Origin: Mycobacterium sp. 1465703.0 | GTDB lineage: Bacteria; Actinomycetota; Actinomycetes; Mycobacteriales; Mycobacteriaceae | Assembly (NCBI RefSeq): GCF_001672975.1 | Contig: NZ_LZKU01000238.1 | Coordinates: forward strand, 62,001-126,000 | Direction: 5' to 3' | DNA length: 64,000 nt | Shown here: positions 8,509 to 19,309 of the stretch, piece by piece | How positions within the stretch are numbered: the stretch's first letter is position 1 | Layout: each line of letters starts with the position of its first letter | Notes under the pieces: generated by a model | The model's input: only the letters and a program-made list of their open reading frames with translations | What the model was told of the DNA's origin: nothing | The model's database searches: none | Made by a program: the position numbers and the translations under genes

Positions 8509-9917
8509 ACGCGCCCCGGCTGCCGAATGGGTTCGCCGTTCAGGTCGATCGCCGCGTGCGGGTGCTCGGCGATGGCTCGGCGTTGCTCGGCGGTTCGCCG
8601 ACCCGACTGTTGAAGTTGGCTCCCGCCGCACAGGACATGCTCTCCGATGGCCGCCTCAAGGTGCGCGACGACATCAGTGCTCAACTCGCCCGCACCCTGC
8701 TGGACGCCACGGTGGCGCATCCGCGGCCGGCGGGTGGCCCGTCGCACCACGACGTCACGGTGGTAATTCCAGTGCGGGACAACCTTTGTGGCGTGCGACG
8801 CTTGGTCAGTTCACTGCGTGGACTACGTGTCGTCGTGGTGGACGACGGCTCGTTCCCCCCGATCGAGCCGGACGACTTCGTCGGCGCGCACTGCGACATC
8901 GAGGTGTTGCGCCACCACCGCAGCCGGGGACCGGCGGCGGCCCGCAACACCGGGCTGCGGGTTTGCCGGACGGACTTCGTCGCGTTCCTGGACTCCGACG
9001 TGGCGCCCCGCCGGGGCTGGCTGGAAGCCCTGCTCGGGCACTTCTGCGACCCCACCGTCGGGCTGGTCGCGCCCCGCATCGTCGGCCTGTCGCACAACGA
9101 GAACGTGGTGGCGCGCTATGAGGCGGTGCACTCCTCGCTCGACCTCGGTGAGCGCGAAGCGCCGGTGCTGCCACACAGCACGGTGTCCTACGTGCCCAGC
9201 GCGGCGATCATCTGCCGATGCTCGGCGATCCGGGATGTCGGCGGGTTCGACGAGACCCTGCAGTCCGGCGAGGACGTCGACCTGTGCTGGCGGCTGATCG
9301 AGGCGGGCGCCCGGCTGCGCTACGAGCCGATCGCGCTGGTCGCCCACGATCACCGCACCGAGTTGCGGGATTGGCTTGCGCGGAAAGCGTTTTACGGCGG
9401 CTCGGCGGCTCCGCTGTCGGTACGCCACCCCGACAAGACGGCACCGGTGGTGATTTCCGGCTGGGCGCTGATGACGTGGATTCTGATGGCATTCGGGTCC
9501 ACCGTGTCTCGGCTGGTGTCCATCGTCATCGCCGTCCTGACCGGTCGACGGATCGCGCGGGCGATACGCAGCGCCGAGACGTCGATGAGCGATGTCGCGC
9601 TGATTGCGGGCCGCGGCCTGTGGTCGGCGGCGCTGCAGCTGGCGTCGGCGCTGTGTCGGCACTACTGGCCGCTGGCGTTGGTTGCCGCGACCATGTCGCG
9701 TCATTTCAGACGGGTGGTGTTGGTCGCGGCGGTCATGGACGGCGTGGTCGACTGGCTACGCCGCCGCGACGCCATCGGTGACGACGTCGAACCGATCGGG
9801 CTGCCGACCTACCTGTTGCTCAAGCGCGTCGACGACCTGGCGTATGGGCTCGGCTTGTGGTGGGGTGTGCTACGGGAGCGCAACGTGCGCGCCCTGAAGC
9901 CCCAGATCCGGAGTTAA
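8505..9917 (+). CDS. mftF: Mycofactocin glycosyltransferase MftF
   Basis: A 470-residue protein with an N-terminal region of about 85 residues that may be a small docking domain, then a GT-A family 2 glycosyltransferase: [18 protein letters not shown], and the DxD metal site in [13 protein letters not shown]-terminal hydrophobic segment ([12 protein letters not shown] onwards) suggests membrane association. MftF adds a beta-1,4-linked oligoglucose chain to premycofactocin in mycobacteria. The ATG at 8505 overlaps the mftE stop; the open frame further upstream is only read-through. Confidence 0.93.
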   Translation: MNAPRLPNGFAVQVDRRVRVLGDGSALLGGSPTRLLKLAPAAQDMLSDGRLKVRDDISAQLARTLLDATVAHPRPAGGPSHHDVTVVIPVRDNLCGVRRLVSSLRGLRVVVVDDGSFPPIEPDDFVGAHCDIEVLRHHRSRGPAAARNTGLRVCRTDFVAFLDSDVAPRRGWLEALLGHFCDPTVGLVAPRIVGLSHNENVVARYEAVHSSLDLGEREAPVLPHSTVSYVPSAAIICRCSAIRDVGGFDETLQSGEDVDLCWRLIEAGARLRYEPIALVAHDHRTELRDWLARKAFYGGSAAPLSVRHPDKTAPVVISGWALMTWILMAFGSTVSRLVSIVIAVLTGRRIARAIRSAETSMSDVALIAGRGLWSAALQLASALCRHYWPLALVAATMSRHFRRVVLVAAVMDGVVDWLRRRDAIGDDVEPIGLPTYLLLKRVDDLAYGLGLWWGVLRERNVRALKPQIRS

Positions 9918-9925
9918 ACACCACC

Positions 9926-11365
9926 TTGACCGCAGCCGCCTCGCACAGCGATGTGCTGATCGTCGGCGCTGGCAGTGCTGGATCGGTTGTTGCGGAACGG
10001 CTTTCTGCCGACCCGCAGTGCACGGTGACCATTCTGGAGGCGGGACCGGCGCTCGACGATCCGGGACTGCTCGCCCAAACCGCCAACGGCCTGCAATTGC
10101 CGATAGGCGTGGGCAGTCCACTGGTCCGGCGTTATCAGACCCATCTCACGGATCAGCCCGCCCGCCAGCATCCCATCGTGCGGGGGGCGACGGTCGGCGG
10201 ATCGGGCGCGATCAACGGCGGCTACTTCTGTCGCGGGCTGCCGCGCGATTTTGACCGCATCGCCGTACCGGGCTGGGCATGGTCCGACGTGCTGGACAGC
10301 TACCGTGATATCGAGACCGACCTGGACTTCGGCGGTCCGGCGCACGGCGACACCGGTCCCATCCTGGTGCGCCGGACTCACGAAATGACCGGAACCACTG
10401 AACGTTTCATCGGTGCCGCGGCACGTGCCGGATTCGGCTGGATCGACGATCTCAATGACGGCGCGCCAGAACAGGTTTCGGGAATCGGTGCCGTCCCACT
10501 CAACATCGTCGACGGGGTGCGGCACGGCTCCGGTGCGGGGTTTCTGATCCCGGCGCTGCACCGGCCGAACTTGACTTTGCAGGCGCGCACCCAGGCCACC
10601 GGGTTGCGCTTCTCCGGCACCGCCGCGGCGGGTGTCGACGCGATCGGCCCGGACGGTCTGACGACGTTTACCGCCGATCGAATCGTGTTGTGCTCCGGCG
10701 CGATTGAAACAGCGCACCTGCTCATGCTGTCAGGCATCGGCGAGGAGGAGATGCTGGCCGCCGCCGGCGTGCCGGTGGTGGTGCCACTGCCGGTGGGGGC
10801 GTCGTTCAGCGATCATGCCGAATGGGTGCTGCCCACCAACTGGACGGTGGCGCCCGGACGGCCGGTGCTCGAGGTGGTGCTCAGCACCGCCGACGATCTC
10901 GAGATCAGGCCGTATACGGGCGGATTCGTGGCGATGACCGGTGACGGCACCGCCGGGCACGCCGACTGGCCACACATCGGGGTGGCGCTGATGAAACCAC
11001 GCGCACGCGGGCGCATGACGCTGGTCTCGGCCGACCCCGATGTGGCGCCCCGAATTGAGCACCGCTACGACAGCGAGCCCGACGACGTCGCGGCGCTGCG
11101 CCGGGGCAGTGAGTTGGCCCGCGAATTGGCCGGTGGCACAACCGATGCCACTGCAGCCGTGTGGTCCACGTCGCAACATCTTTGCGGCACAGCACCGATG
11201 GGGGTCGATGGCGACTCCCGAGCCGTCGTGGACCCGCGGTGCCGGGTCCACGGCATCGACAACCTGTGGGTGATCGACGGCTCGATTCTGCCCGCGATCA
11301 CCGGCCGCGGTCCGCACGCCACCATCGTGATGATCGGTCACCGGGCCGCGCAGTTCGTTCGGTGA
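9926..11365 (+). CDS. mftG: Mycofactocin-associated GMC oxidoreductase MftG
   Basis: A 479-residue FAD-dependent GMC-family oxidoreductase. It has a dinucleotide-binding motif near the N-terminus (LIVGAGSAGS), the GMC signature region (GATVGGSGAINGGYF) and the C-terminal catalytic stretch QHLCGTAPMG ... LWVIDGSILP. MftG is proposed to re-oxidise mycofactocinol and feed electrons to the respiratory chain. The TTG at 9926, 8 nt after mftF, gives the length known for the M. tuberculosis protein; no ATG or GTG lies in a better place. It is the last gene of the locus. Confidence 0.92.
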   Translation: MTAAASHSDVLIVGAGSAGSVVAERLSADPQCTVTILEAGPALDDPGLLAQTANGLQLPIGVGSPLVRRYQTHLTDQPARQHPIVRGATVGGSGAINGGYFCRGLPRDFDRIAVPGWAWSDVLDSYRDIETDLDFGGPAHGDTGPILVRRTHEMTGTTERFIGAAARAGFGWIDDLNDGAPEQVSGIGAVPLNIVDGVRHGSGAGFLIPALHRPNLTLQARTQATGLRFSGTAAAGVDAIGPDGLTTFTADRIVLCSGAIETAHLLMLSGIGEEEMLAAAGVPVVVPLPVGASFSDHAEWVLPTNWTVAPGRPVLEVVLSTADDLEIRPYTGGFVAMTGDGTAGHADWPHIGVALMKPRARGRMTLVSADPDVAPRIEHRYDSEPDDVAALRRGSELARELAGGTTDATAAVWSTSQHLCGTAPMGVDGDSRAVVDPRCRVHGIDNLWVIDGSILPAITGRGPHATIVMIGHRAAQFVR

Positions 11366-11583
11366 ACGCGGACAGTGGGCGGGCCGCCACGCGGTACCCG
11401 AAAGCATCGGCCCCCGCAGCGGCCCGCCCGAAGAGACGGCGAACATCATGCGGTCCACGTAGACGGCCACGACAAGTGGCTGGGCGCGCGCAGCTGTGCG
11501 TCGCGCGAACAATGCGTCGCAATATTCGTGGGCGGCACGATCGCCATCTCATTCTTCGATAGCCCGTGCTTGTCTTCTCTGAG

Positions 11584-11904
11584 TTACCTCCTTTCGTCGC
11601 TCCGCGAAAGACATTGGCAATACGGAGGTGACCGCTGCCGGGCCCATACCAAGGAGACCGGCCATCGGCTGCCGGTGGCACGCGGGCGCGTCGAGTACCG
11701 GGCGCGCGCCGCAGTGGTGCAGACCAGGGTGGTCGTGCGGCGCGGGCCTGGCCGCGCCGCGGGCAACTCGCAGTCGGGGTATCGAACCGGCATGCTCGGT
11801 CGCCGCAGGCGCATCCATTCGGCCTCCACGATCGCCGCCGCCTCACTGATCGCCGCGCATGCCGGCTCGACCACGCTCGTAACGCCCATCAACACCACAT
11901 CCAC
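11584..11904 (-). CDS. Hypothetical small protein (doubtful)
   Basis: A 106-codon frame. In its favour are a GAGGTGG just before the ATG and a plausible N-terminus (MDVVLMGVTSVVEPACAAIS) rich in aliphatic and acidic residues. The rest is Arg/Pro/Thr-rich and looks like the basic sequence often read from non-coding mycobacterial DNA. It would lie downstream of the MFS gene on the same strand, after a 101-bp gap with palindromes. I do not recognise a family. Confidence 0.2.
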   Translation of the reverse strand: MDVVLMGVTSVVEPACAAISEAAAIVEAEWMRLRRPSMPVRYPDCELPAARPGPRRTTTLVCTTAARARYSTRPRATGSRWPVSLVWARQRSPPYCQCLSRSDERR

Positions 11905-11925
11905 CTCGCGCGTACAGAGATGACT

Positions 11926-11943
11926 TGTATCTGTCGATATACA
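11926..11943. promoter_or_regulatory. Inverted repeat TGTAT-N8-ATACA
   Basis: An operator-like palindrome in the AT-richer stretch just upstream of the doubtful small ORF. It partly overlaps a second one, ACAGA-N11-TCTGT, at about 11914-11934. It might bind a regulator or form a terminator for the MFS gene. Evidence is symmetry only. Confidence 0.3.
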
Positions 11944-12005
11944 TCCCTGATACCAGAATCGGCGGGCGGTTGCAAGACATTCGCGACGACGTCAAGCAAG
12001 TTGAA

Positions 12006-13640
12006 TCAGCTGTCGGACAACAGCATTGGTTTTGATCGAAGTGGCGGATCAGAGCGACGTGACAGCATCCGCCGTACCGGGCCCAGCTGGCGGCCGGCGC
12101 GGCCGGGCGCCCACACTCCGATCGCCACCGCGGCGACGGCAACGATGGCGGCCATCGTGATGGTGGAAGCGTGCAGGGCCGCCAGGAAGGCGGATTTACT
12201 GATGTCGGCCAACTGCCGCCCCTGCGGGCCGAGCCGCCCGGCGATCTCGACCGCCTTGGCCAGTGAGTCGGTGGCCTGGTCGCGCACCGGAGCGGGAAAG
12301 CCGGCCAGCCTGGGCGCAAGCTCGTGGGAGTAGCGGCCGGCCAGGATCGAACCGGCGACAGCAATACCCAGCGCACCGCCCATTTCGCGCGACGTGTCGT
12401 TGACCGCCGAGGCGACACCCTGCTTTTCGTCAGGTACCGCACCCATGATCGCCGAAGTCGTAGGCGCGGTGCAGATTCCGATTCCGGTGGCCAGAATCAG
12501 GGTGGGCCAGGCGAATTCGAGGTACGACGAGTGCAGATTCAACCAGTACATGCACCCGAATCCGATGGCCATCAGCGACGTGCCGACGAACAACACCAGC
12601 CGCAGACCCAGCTTCGGCACATACCAGAACGACAGCGCCGAGAAGATGCCCAACGGCACCATGAACGGTCCGAAGGCGGTCGCCGTCGCCAGCGGTGAGT
12701 AGCCCATGATCTGCTGCACGTATTGCATGCCGATGTAGAAGAAACCGAAGGTGGCGCCGAACAGGATGACGATCGCGGCCACTCCGGTGGCGAAATTCGG
12801 GTCGGCGAACAACCGGACGTCCAGCAGGGGTTGCCTTCCCCGCAGTGCCAGGCGCAATTCGAGGACGCCGAACACCGCCGCGATGACGGTGCCGACCACC
12901 AGACCACCCCACACCAGCGGGTCACTCCATCCGCGCCCGGGTGCTTCCAGGATCGCGGCCACGGCGATGGCGACGGCCGCACCGATCAGCACCGCGCCCA
13001 GTGCATCGACCCGGGGGGCGCCCGCGTCCCGAGACGATGCGACGGTGCAGGCCAGCGTGAAAATCAGTAGCCCGGCGATACCCAATGACCAGAAGATCGC
13101 ATGCCAGTCCCAAAACCGAAGCAGCAGGCCAGAACCCAACATGCCCAGCACGCCCCCGGAACCGGCCGTACCGGCCCAGATGCCAACGGCCTTGGTACGG
13201 TCGTTTTTTGGATAGGCCACCGTCAGCAGTGACAGCGTGGCGGGCATGACGAACGCGGCGCCAACGCCGGCTACCGCCCGGCCCGCGATGAGCTGAGACG
13301 GATTGTGCAACAGCGCGGGGGCCATCGAACCGATCGAAAAGACCAGCAACCCGGTTAACAGCGCACCGCGCCGGCCGTAGCGGTCACCGATCGCGCCGGC
13401 CGGTAACAGCAGACAGGCCAGGGCCACGGTGTAGCCGTCGACGATCCAGTTCAGTTGGGATGCGGTGGCCGAGGTGGCTACCGCCAGGTCGCCGAGGGCG
13501 GTGTTCAGCGCGGTCATGGACGCCACGACCAGGGCTACGCCCATGCACGCAACAGCAAGTGTCCAGTTTCGTGCCCGGAAGCTATCCCCGATGGCGATAC
13601 CGTCAGTACGCTGGTCAGGCCGGACGAGGGTTTCGACCAT
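12006..13640 (-). CDS. MFS multidrug exporter, DHA2 (EmrB/QacA) type
   Basis: A 544-residue integral membrane protein with about 14 predicted transmembrane helices. The family motifs are present: LNWIVDGYTVALACLLLPAGAIGDRYGRR (motif A in the loop after helix 2) and the segment GTAGSGGVLGMLGSGLLL (motif C-like). It should export a hydrophobic drug or metabolite by proton antiport. The ATG at 13640 has a GAGG about 8 nt upstream; the frame continues past it, antisense to the tetR gene, and is ignored. It is divergent from a TetR gene across a double operator, the usual self-regulated efflux arrangement. Confidence 0.92.
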   Translation of the reverse strand: MVETLVRPDQRTDGIAIGDSFRARNWTLAVACMGVALVVASMTALNTALGDLAVATSATASQLNWIVDGYTVALACLLLPAGAIGDRYGRRGALLTGLLVFSIGSMAPALLHNPSQLIAGRAVAGVGAAFVMPATLSLLTVAYPKNDRTKAVGIWAGTAGSGGVLGMLGSGLLLRFWDWHAIFWSLGIAGLLIFTLACTVASSRDAGAPRVDALGAVLIGAAVAIAVAAILEAPGRGWSDPLVWGGLVVGTVIAAVFGVLELRLALRGRQPLLDVRLFADPNFATGVAAIVILFGATFGFFYIGMQYVQQIMGYSPLATATAFGPFMVPLGIFSALSFWYVPKLGLRLVLFVGTSLMAIGFGCMYWLNLHSSYLEFAWPTLILATGIGICTAPTTSAIMGAVPDEKQGVASAVNDTSREMGGALGIAVAGSILAGRYSHELAPRLAGFPAPVRDQATDSLAKAVEIAGRLGPQGRQLADISKSAFLAALHASTITMAAIVAVAAVAIGVWAPGRAGRQLGPVRRMLSRRSDPPLRSKPMLLSDS

Positions 13641-13673
13641 GCGATGCGCCTCCTCGAGCGTTGCGGAGTTTCG

Positions 13674-13706
13674 AGACCAATAGTCTTGTAGGTAGACCAA
13701 TGGTCT
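13674..13706. promoter_or_regulatory. Tandem palindromic operator for the divergent TetR regulator
   Basis: Two near-identical sites: AGACCAATAGTCT (13674-13686) and AGACCAATGGTCT (13694-13706). Each is an inverted repeat around AAT, 20 bp apart centre to centre, about two helical turns. The outer arms also pair (CGAGACCA ... TGGTCTCG). They lie between the MFS start (13640) and the tetR start, where a repressor would block both promoters. Binding is inferred. Confidence 0.75.
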
Positions 13707-13733
13707 CGTGCTCAAACAGGGAGGTGGATCACA

Positions 13734-14384
13734 ATCAGCACCCAGACTTCCGATCCGCGCCCCGCGAGGTCTCGCGCGAGGCTGCTGGAAGCAGCCGTAA
13801 CGTTGCTGCGCTCCGGAGGGCCCAGCGCGGTGACGGTCGACGCGGTCACCCGCACCGCCAACGTCGCCAGAGCAACCCTGTATCGCCATTTCCCGAGCGG
13901 AAACGATCTCCTGGCGGCGGCTTTCAACAGCCTGATACCGGTGTCCCCGACCCCGCCGGCCGAGGGTTCGCTGCGCGACCGCCTGGTCGCGGTGGTGCTG
14001 GCCCAGGCCGAAGCCGTGGCCCAGGCCCCCACCATGATGACCGCGATGTCCTGGCTCGCGCTGGGACGCGACCTGGAAGGCCTGCCCGAGCCCCGGCACA
14101 GCCACAATGCCGACAGCGCGGCGATCACCACCCTGCGCGAGCGCATCGCCCAGCAATACGCCGAGCCCTTCGACGCAATATTCGACAGCCCGGAGGCCGC
14201 CGAGCTGGGGGAGGTGGACCGGTCCCGGGCGATCGCCCTGCTCATCGGCCCCCTGGTGCTGGGCCGCCTGTCCACCCTGCCCGATTTCGACTACCACCAG
14301 TGCGCGCTGGCGGCCGTCGACGGCTTCCTCCATGTGCAGTCCGGCCGGGCTGGCGCGGCGGGTATCGAGTCGACAGGAGCCTGA
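13734..14384 (+). CDS. TetR family regulator of the adjacent MFS exporter
   Basis: A helix-turn-helix (VTVDAVTRTANVARATLYRHF) and a C-terminal ligand domain (TetR_C-like). The start is odd. The frame is open back to 13692, but it has no ATG, GTG or TTG before the first helix (RARLLEAAVTLL). The only in-frame TTG, at 13803, would delete most of helix 1. An ATC at 13734 sits 9 nt after a strong GGGAGG (13719-13724) and would give 216 residues, so a rare ATC start is proposed; an ATC at 13728 is too close. A lost base restoring the GTG at 13724 is the alternative. Confidence 0.8.
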   Translation: MSTQTSDPRPARSRARLLEAAVTLLRSGGPSAVTVDAVTRTANVARATLYRHFPSGNDLLAAAFNSLIPVSPTPPAEGSLRDRLVAVVLAQAEAVAQAPTMMTAMSWLALGRDLEGLPEPRHSHNADSAAITTLRERIAQQYAEPFDAIFDSPEAAELGEVDRSRAIALLIGPLVLGRLSTLPDFDYHQCALAAVDGFLHVQSGRAGAAGIESTGA

Positions 14385-14390
14385 GGCTCC
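14376..14390 (+). terminator. Short hairpin across the tetR stop codon
   Basis: GGAGCC-TGA-GGCTCC, with the TGA stop as the loop. It is a 6-bp stem without a U-tract, so at best a weak terminator before the S10 promoter. Confidence 0.4.
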
Positions 14391-14491
14391 GGCGCTCGCT
14401 CCCTCGATAGCTCTGACCAGCGTATTTACTTCCCGGTGCTACCGTCCCTCAGACGGATGCGGTGGTTGCGGCCCGAGATCCGGGCTGAATT

Positions 14492-14521
14492 TTGCTCGGG
14501 CCACGATCTGAGGCATACTGT
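14492..14521 (+). promoter_or_regulatory. Promoter of the S10 ribosomal operon
   Basis: TTGCTC (14492-14497), an 18-bp spacer, then TACTGT (14516-14521), a housekeeping-sigma -10 of TANNNT form. Overlapping CATACT (14514-14519) would give 16 bp. Transcription would start near 14528 and leave a leader of about 285 nt before rpsJ. Confidence 0.65.
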
Positions 14522-14711
14522 TCAGGTTGCCTTGAGCCGGGTTTGCGCCTGGTCGGGCATACGACCAGCGTCCAAACGGGCGCGTCCGGTCCCATCCTTT
14601 GAGAGCGACGAATTTCGATCGCGGATGAGGCTGCGTGAGGGTGACACGCCCGACCGCGGGGGCCGGTGGACCACGACAGGTAAACAGCGGCGCAATATCC
14701 GGCGCAACGCT

Positions 14712-14785
14712 CGATCGGCCAAAAGTTGGCCGGCCCGATCGGCGCGCCGGTGGCACTGAGGACTATGTGAGCCCGGATACCGGGC
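14712..14785 (+). promoter_or_regulatory. Hairpins in the S10 operon leader
   Basis: Two compact structures. One is GGCCAA-AAG-TTGGCC (14717-14731), extendable by CGATC (14712-14716) pairing with GATCG (14737-14741) across a bulge. The other is GCCCGG-ATA-CCGGGC (14771-14785), about 28 nt before the rpsJ GTG. Leader structures of ribosomal operons often mediate autoregulation, by L4 in E. coli; no such mechanism can be assigned here. Confidence 0.4.
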
Positions 14786-14812
14786 CCCAACAGGAGTGAG
14801 GGTAGGAGAAGC

Positions 14813-15118
14813 GTGGCGGGACAGAAGATCCGCATCAGGCTTAAGGCCTACGACCATGAGGCTATTGACGCGTCGGCGCGCAAGATCGTCGAGACCGTCG
14901 TCCGCACGGGTGCCAGTGTTGTAGGTCCGGTGCCGCTGCCGACTGAGAAGAACGTGTATTGCGTCATCCGCTCGCCGCACAAGTACAAGGACTCGCGGGA
15001 GCACTTCGAGATGCGTACGCACAAGCGGCTGATCGACATCCTCGACCCGACGCCGAAGACCGTCGACGCGCTGATGCGCATCGACCTTCCGGCCAGTGTC
15101 GACGTCAACATCCAGTAG
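14813..15118 (+). CDS. rpsJ: 30S ribosomal protein S10
   Basis: 101 residues, first gene of the S10 operon. S10 binds the 30S head and, as NusE, joins the NusB antitermination complex. Conserved text: [21 protein letters not shown] and [14 protein letters not shown]. The GTG start follows GGTAGGAG. The operon runs rpsJ-rplC-rplD-rplW-rplB-rpsS-rplV-rpsC-rplP-rpmC-rpsQ with gaps of at most 27 bp. Confidence 0.98.
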   Translation: MAGQKIRIRLKAYDHEAIDASARKIVETVVRTGASVVGPVPLPTEKNVYCVIRSPHKYKDSREHFEMRTHKRLIDILDPTPKTVDALMRIDLPASVDVNIQ

Positions 15119-15131
15119 GAGATCCAGACTC

Positions 15132-15785
15132 ATGGCAAGAAAAGGCATTCTGGGTACCAAGCTGGGCATGACGCAGGTGTTCGACGAGAACAACAGGATC
15201 GTGCCGGTGACGGTCGTCAAGGCCGGCCCGAACGTGGTGACCCGGATCCGTACCCCCGAGCGCGACGGCTACAGCGCCGTGCAGTTGGCCTACGGCGAGA
15301 TCAGTCCCCGCAAGGTCAACAAGCCGGTGACCGGTCAGTACACCGCCGCGGGCGTGAACCCGCGCCGGTTCCTGGCCGAGTTGCGGCTGGAGAACCCCGA
15401 GGCGGCCGCCGAATACGAAGTCGGACAGGAGCTGACGGCGGAGATCTTCGCCGATGGTGGCTACGTCGACGTCACCGGCACCTCCAAGGGCAAGGGCTTC
15501 GCCGGCACCATGAAGCGCCACGGCTTCCGCGGTCAGGGCGCCAGTCACGGTGCCCAGGCGGTGCACCGTCGCCCGGGTTCCATCGGCGGCTGCGCCACCC
15601 CCGCTCGGGTGTTCAAGGGCACCCGGATGGCGGGCCGGATGGGTAGCGATCGGGTGACCGTCCAGAACCTGTTGGTGCACAAGGTCGATACCGAGAACGG
15701 CGTGCTGCTGATCAAGGGTGCGGTCCCCGGCCGCACCGGTGGGCTCGTGGTGGTCCGCAGCGCGGTCAAACGAGGTGAGAAGTGA
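15132..15785 (+). CDS. rplC: 50S ribosomal protein L3
   Basis: 217 residues. L3 is an early assembly protein of the large subunit, with an internal loop reaching the peptidyl-transferase centre ([22 protein letters not shown]). The ATG at 15132 ([17 protein letters not shown]) is the family start. Its last base is shared with the rplD start (TGATG). Confidence 0.98.
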   Translation: MARKGILGTKLGMTQVFDENNRIVPVTVVKAGPNVVTRIRTPERDGYSAVQLAYGEISPRKVNKPVTGQYTAAGVNPRRFLAELRLENPEAAAEYEVGQELTAEIFADGGYVDVTGTSKGKGFAGTMKRHGFRGQGASHGAQAVHRRPGSIGGCATPARVFKGTRMAGRMGSDRVTVQNLLVHKVDTENGVLLIKGAVPGRTGGLVVVRSAVKRGEK

Positions 15786-16453
15786 TGGCAGAAGGCTCCA
15801 AGACGCTCAAGATTGACGTCAAGACGCCGGGCGGCAACGTCGAGGGCTCGATCGAGCTGCCGGCCGAATTGTTCGATGCTCCGGCCAATATCGCGCTGAT
15901 GCACCAGGTCGTCACCGCGCAGCGGGCGGCGGCGCGTCAGGGCACGGCCTCGACCAAGACCCGAGGCGACGTCAGCGGCGGTGGCCGTAAGCCCTACCGG
16001 CAGAAGGGAACCGGCCGGGCCCGTCAGGGTTCGACGCGCGCCCCGCAGTTCACCGGCGGTGGCGTCGTGCACGGCCCCAAGCCCCGCGACTACAGCCAGC
16101 GCACACCCAAGAAGATGATCGCCGCCGCGTTGCGCGGCGCATTGTCGGACCGGGCGCGCAACGGCCGCATCCACGCGATCACCGAGCTGGTGTCGGGTCA
16201 GACGCCGTCCACCAAGAACGCCAAGGCGTTCCTGGGCACGCTGACCGACCGCAAGCAGGTGTTGGTGGTGATCGGCCGCAGCGACGAGGCCGGCGCCAAG
16301 AGCGTGCGCAACCTTCCCGGTGTGCACCTCCTCACGCCCGACCAGCTCAACACCTACGACGTGCTGCGCTCCGACGACGTGGTGTTCAGCGTGGAGGCGC
16401 TCAACGCCTACATCGGAGCCAATACGGCTAGCACCGAGGAGGTAACGGCGTAG
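15785..16453 (+). CDS. rplD: 50S ribosomal protein L4
   Basis: 222 residues. It lines the exit tunnel through its basic loop ([23 protein letters not shown]), where macrolide-resistance changes arise in other bacteria. The ATG at 15785 overlaps the rplC stop; a GTG one codon earlier is also in frame. It abuts rplW exactly. Confidence 0.97.
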   Translation: MAEGSKTLKIDVKTPGGNVEGSIELPAELFDAPANIALMHQVVTAQRAAARQGTASTKTRGDVSGGGRKPYRQKGTGRARQGSTRAPQFTGGGVVHGPKPRDYSQRTPKKMIAAALRGALSDRARNGRIHAITELVSGQTPSTKNAKAFLGTLTDRKQVLVVIGRSDEAGAKSVRNLPGVHLLTPDQLNTYDVLRSDDVVFSVEALNAYIGANTASTEEVTA

Positions 16454-16756
16454 ATGGCGACCATCACTGACCCCCGCGACATCATTCTGGGACCGGTCAT
16501 CTCGGAGAAGTCCTATTCGCTGCTCGACGACAACGTGTACACGTTTGTGGTGCACCCCGATTCGAACAAGACGCAGATCAAGATCGCTATCGAGAAGATC
16601 TTCTCCGTCAAGGTCGCATCGGTGAACACCGCGAACCGGCCGGGTAAGCGCAAGCGCACCAGGACCGGCTTCGGCAAGCGCAAGAGCACCAAGCGGGCCA
16701 TCGTCACGCTGGCGCCGGGTAGCAAGCCGATCGATCTGTTCGGGGCACCGGCGTAG
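16454..16756 (+). CDS. rplW: 50S ribosomal protein L23
   Basis: 100 residues. L23 sits at the tunnel exit and docks trigger factor and SRP. Family core: [15 protein letters not shown] and [20 protein letters not shown]. The ATG follows the rplD stop directly. Confidence 0.98.
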   Translation: MATITDPRDIILGPVISEKSYSLLDDNVYTFVVHPDSNKTQIKIAIEKIFSVKVASVNTANRPGKRKRTRTGFGKRKSTKRAIVTLAPGSKPIDLFGAPA

Positions 16757-16783
16757 TCGCCGCGAGAGGAAACCTGATTAGAC

Positions 16784-17626
16784 ATGGCAATTCGTAAGTA
16801 CAAGCCGACCAGCCCGGGCCGTCGCGGCTCGAGCGTGTCCGATTTCTCCGAGGTCACTCGTTCGACCCCGGAGAAGTCGCTGGTGCGCCCGCTGCACGGC
16901 CGCGGTGGGCGAAACGCCCACGGCCGCATCACCACCCGCCACAAGGGTGGTGGCCACAAGCGCGCCTACCGGGTGATCGACTTCCGTCGCAACGACAAAG
17001 ACGGCGTGAACGCCAAGGTCGCGCACATCGAGTACGACCCCAACCGGACCGCCAACATCGCGTTGCTGCATTTCCTGGACGGCGAGAAGCGCTACATCAT
17101 TGCGCCGCAGGGACTCTCGCAGGGCGACGTGGTGGAATGCGGACCCAACGCGGACATCAAGCCCGGCAACAACCTGCCGTTGCGCAACATCCCGGCCGGT
17201 ACCGTGATTCACGCCGTGGAGTTGCGGCCGGGCGGTGGCGCCAAGCTGGCGCGCTCGGCCGGGTCGAGCATCCAGTTGCTCGGTAAAGAGGGCACGTACG
17301 CGTCGCTGCGTATGCCCAGCGGTGAGATCCGCCGCGTCGACGTGCGCTGCCGCGCCACGGTCGGCGAGGTCGGCAACGCCGAGCAAGCGAACATCAACTG
17401 GGGTAAGGCCGGCCGGATGCGGTGGAAGGGCAAGCGCCCTTCGGTCCGTGGTGTGGTGATGAACCCGGTGGACCACCCGCACGGTGGTGGTGAGGGTAAG
17501 ACCTCCGGTGGTCGCCACCCGGTGAGCCCGTGGGGCAAGCCCGAGGGCCGCACCCGTCACCCGAATAAAGCCAGTAACAAGCTCATTGTCCGACGCCGGC
17601 GCACCGGCAAGAAGCACGGTCGCTAG
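16784..17626 (+). CDS. rplB: 50S ribosomal protein L2
   Basis: 280 residues, the usual size. L2 is needed for subunit joining and supports the peptidyl-transferase centre. Its conserved C-terminus carries the motif [14 protein letters not shown] with the functionally important histidine. It starts 27 bp after rplW. Confidence 0.98.
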   Translation: MAIRKYKPTSPGRRGSSVSDFSEVTRSTPEKSLVRPLHGRGGRNAHGRITTRHKGGGHKRAYRVIDFRRNDKDGVNAKVAHIEYDPNRTANIALLHFLDGEKRYIIAPQGLSQGDVVECGPNADIKPGNNLPLRNIPAGTVIHAVELRPGGGAKLARSAGSSIQLLGKEGTYASLRMPSGEIRRVDVRCRATVGEVGNAEQANINWGKAGRMRWKGKRPSVRGVVMNPVDHPHGGGEGKTSGGRHPVSPWGKPEGRTRHPNKASNKLIVRRRRTGKKHGR

Positions 17627-17643
17627 GAAGTCAGGAGTAGCAC

Positions 17644-17921
17644 ATGCCACGCAGCCTGAAGAAGGGCCCGTTCGTCGATGGCCACCTGCTCAAGAAGGTG
17701 GACACGCAGAACGAGAAGAACACCAAACAGGTGATCAAGACATGGTCGCGGCGTTCGACGATCATTCCTGACTTCATCGGCCACACCTTTGCCGTCCACG
17801 ACGGACGCAAGCACGTCCCGGTGTTCGTCACCGAGGCGATGGTCGGCCACAAGCTTGGTGAATTCGCGCCTACCCGCACCTTCAAGGGACACATCAAGGA
17901 CGACCGGAAGGCCAAACGGCG

Positions 17922-17925
<4 letters not shown>
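17644..17925 (+). CDS. rpsS: 30S ribosomal protein S19
   Basis: 93 residues. S19 forms a complex with S13 in the 30S head near the A and P sites. Signature [16 protein letters not shown] and the C-terminal [12 protein letters not shown]. It overlaps rplV by 4 nt. Confidence 0.98.
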
Positions 17926-19306
<1,381 letters not shown>

Positions 19307-19309
19307 ATC

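Larger units (their letters stand above)
11366..12005. other. 640-bp region between mftG and the MFS gene
   Basis: No gene can be called firmly. It holds one weak minus-strand candidate (11584-11904) and palindromes near 11916-11943. No tRNA or strong terminator after mftG was recognised. Several other open frames of 80-180 codons overlap each other on both strands, as expected for GC-rich non-coding DNA. Confidence 0.5.

Noticed and set aside
11366-12005. Possible tRNA or other RNA gene in the mftG-MFS gap
   Set aside because: I looked for a T-loop and acceptor-stem pattern (a GTATCGAACCGG-like string near 11778 caught the eye) but found no matching stems.
13641-14333. N-terminal extension of the MFS gene, antisense to tetR
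   Set aside because: The extension has no family resemblance, covers the double operator and the regulator gene, and a good start with GAGG exists at 13640.
15545-16555. 336-codon minus-strand frame in the S10 operon
   Set aside because: It is antisense to rplC, rplD and rplW, which are certain; the translation resembles no protein.
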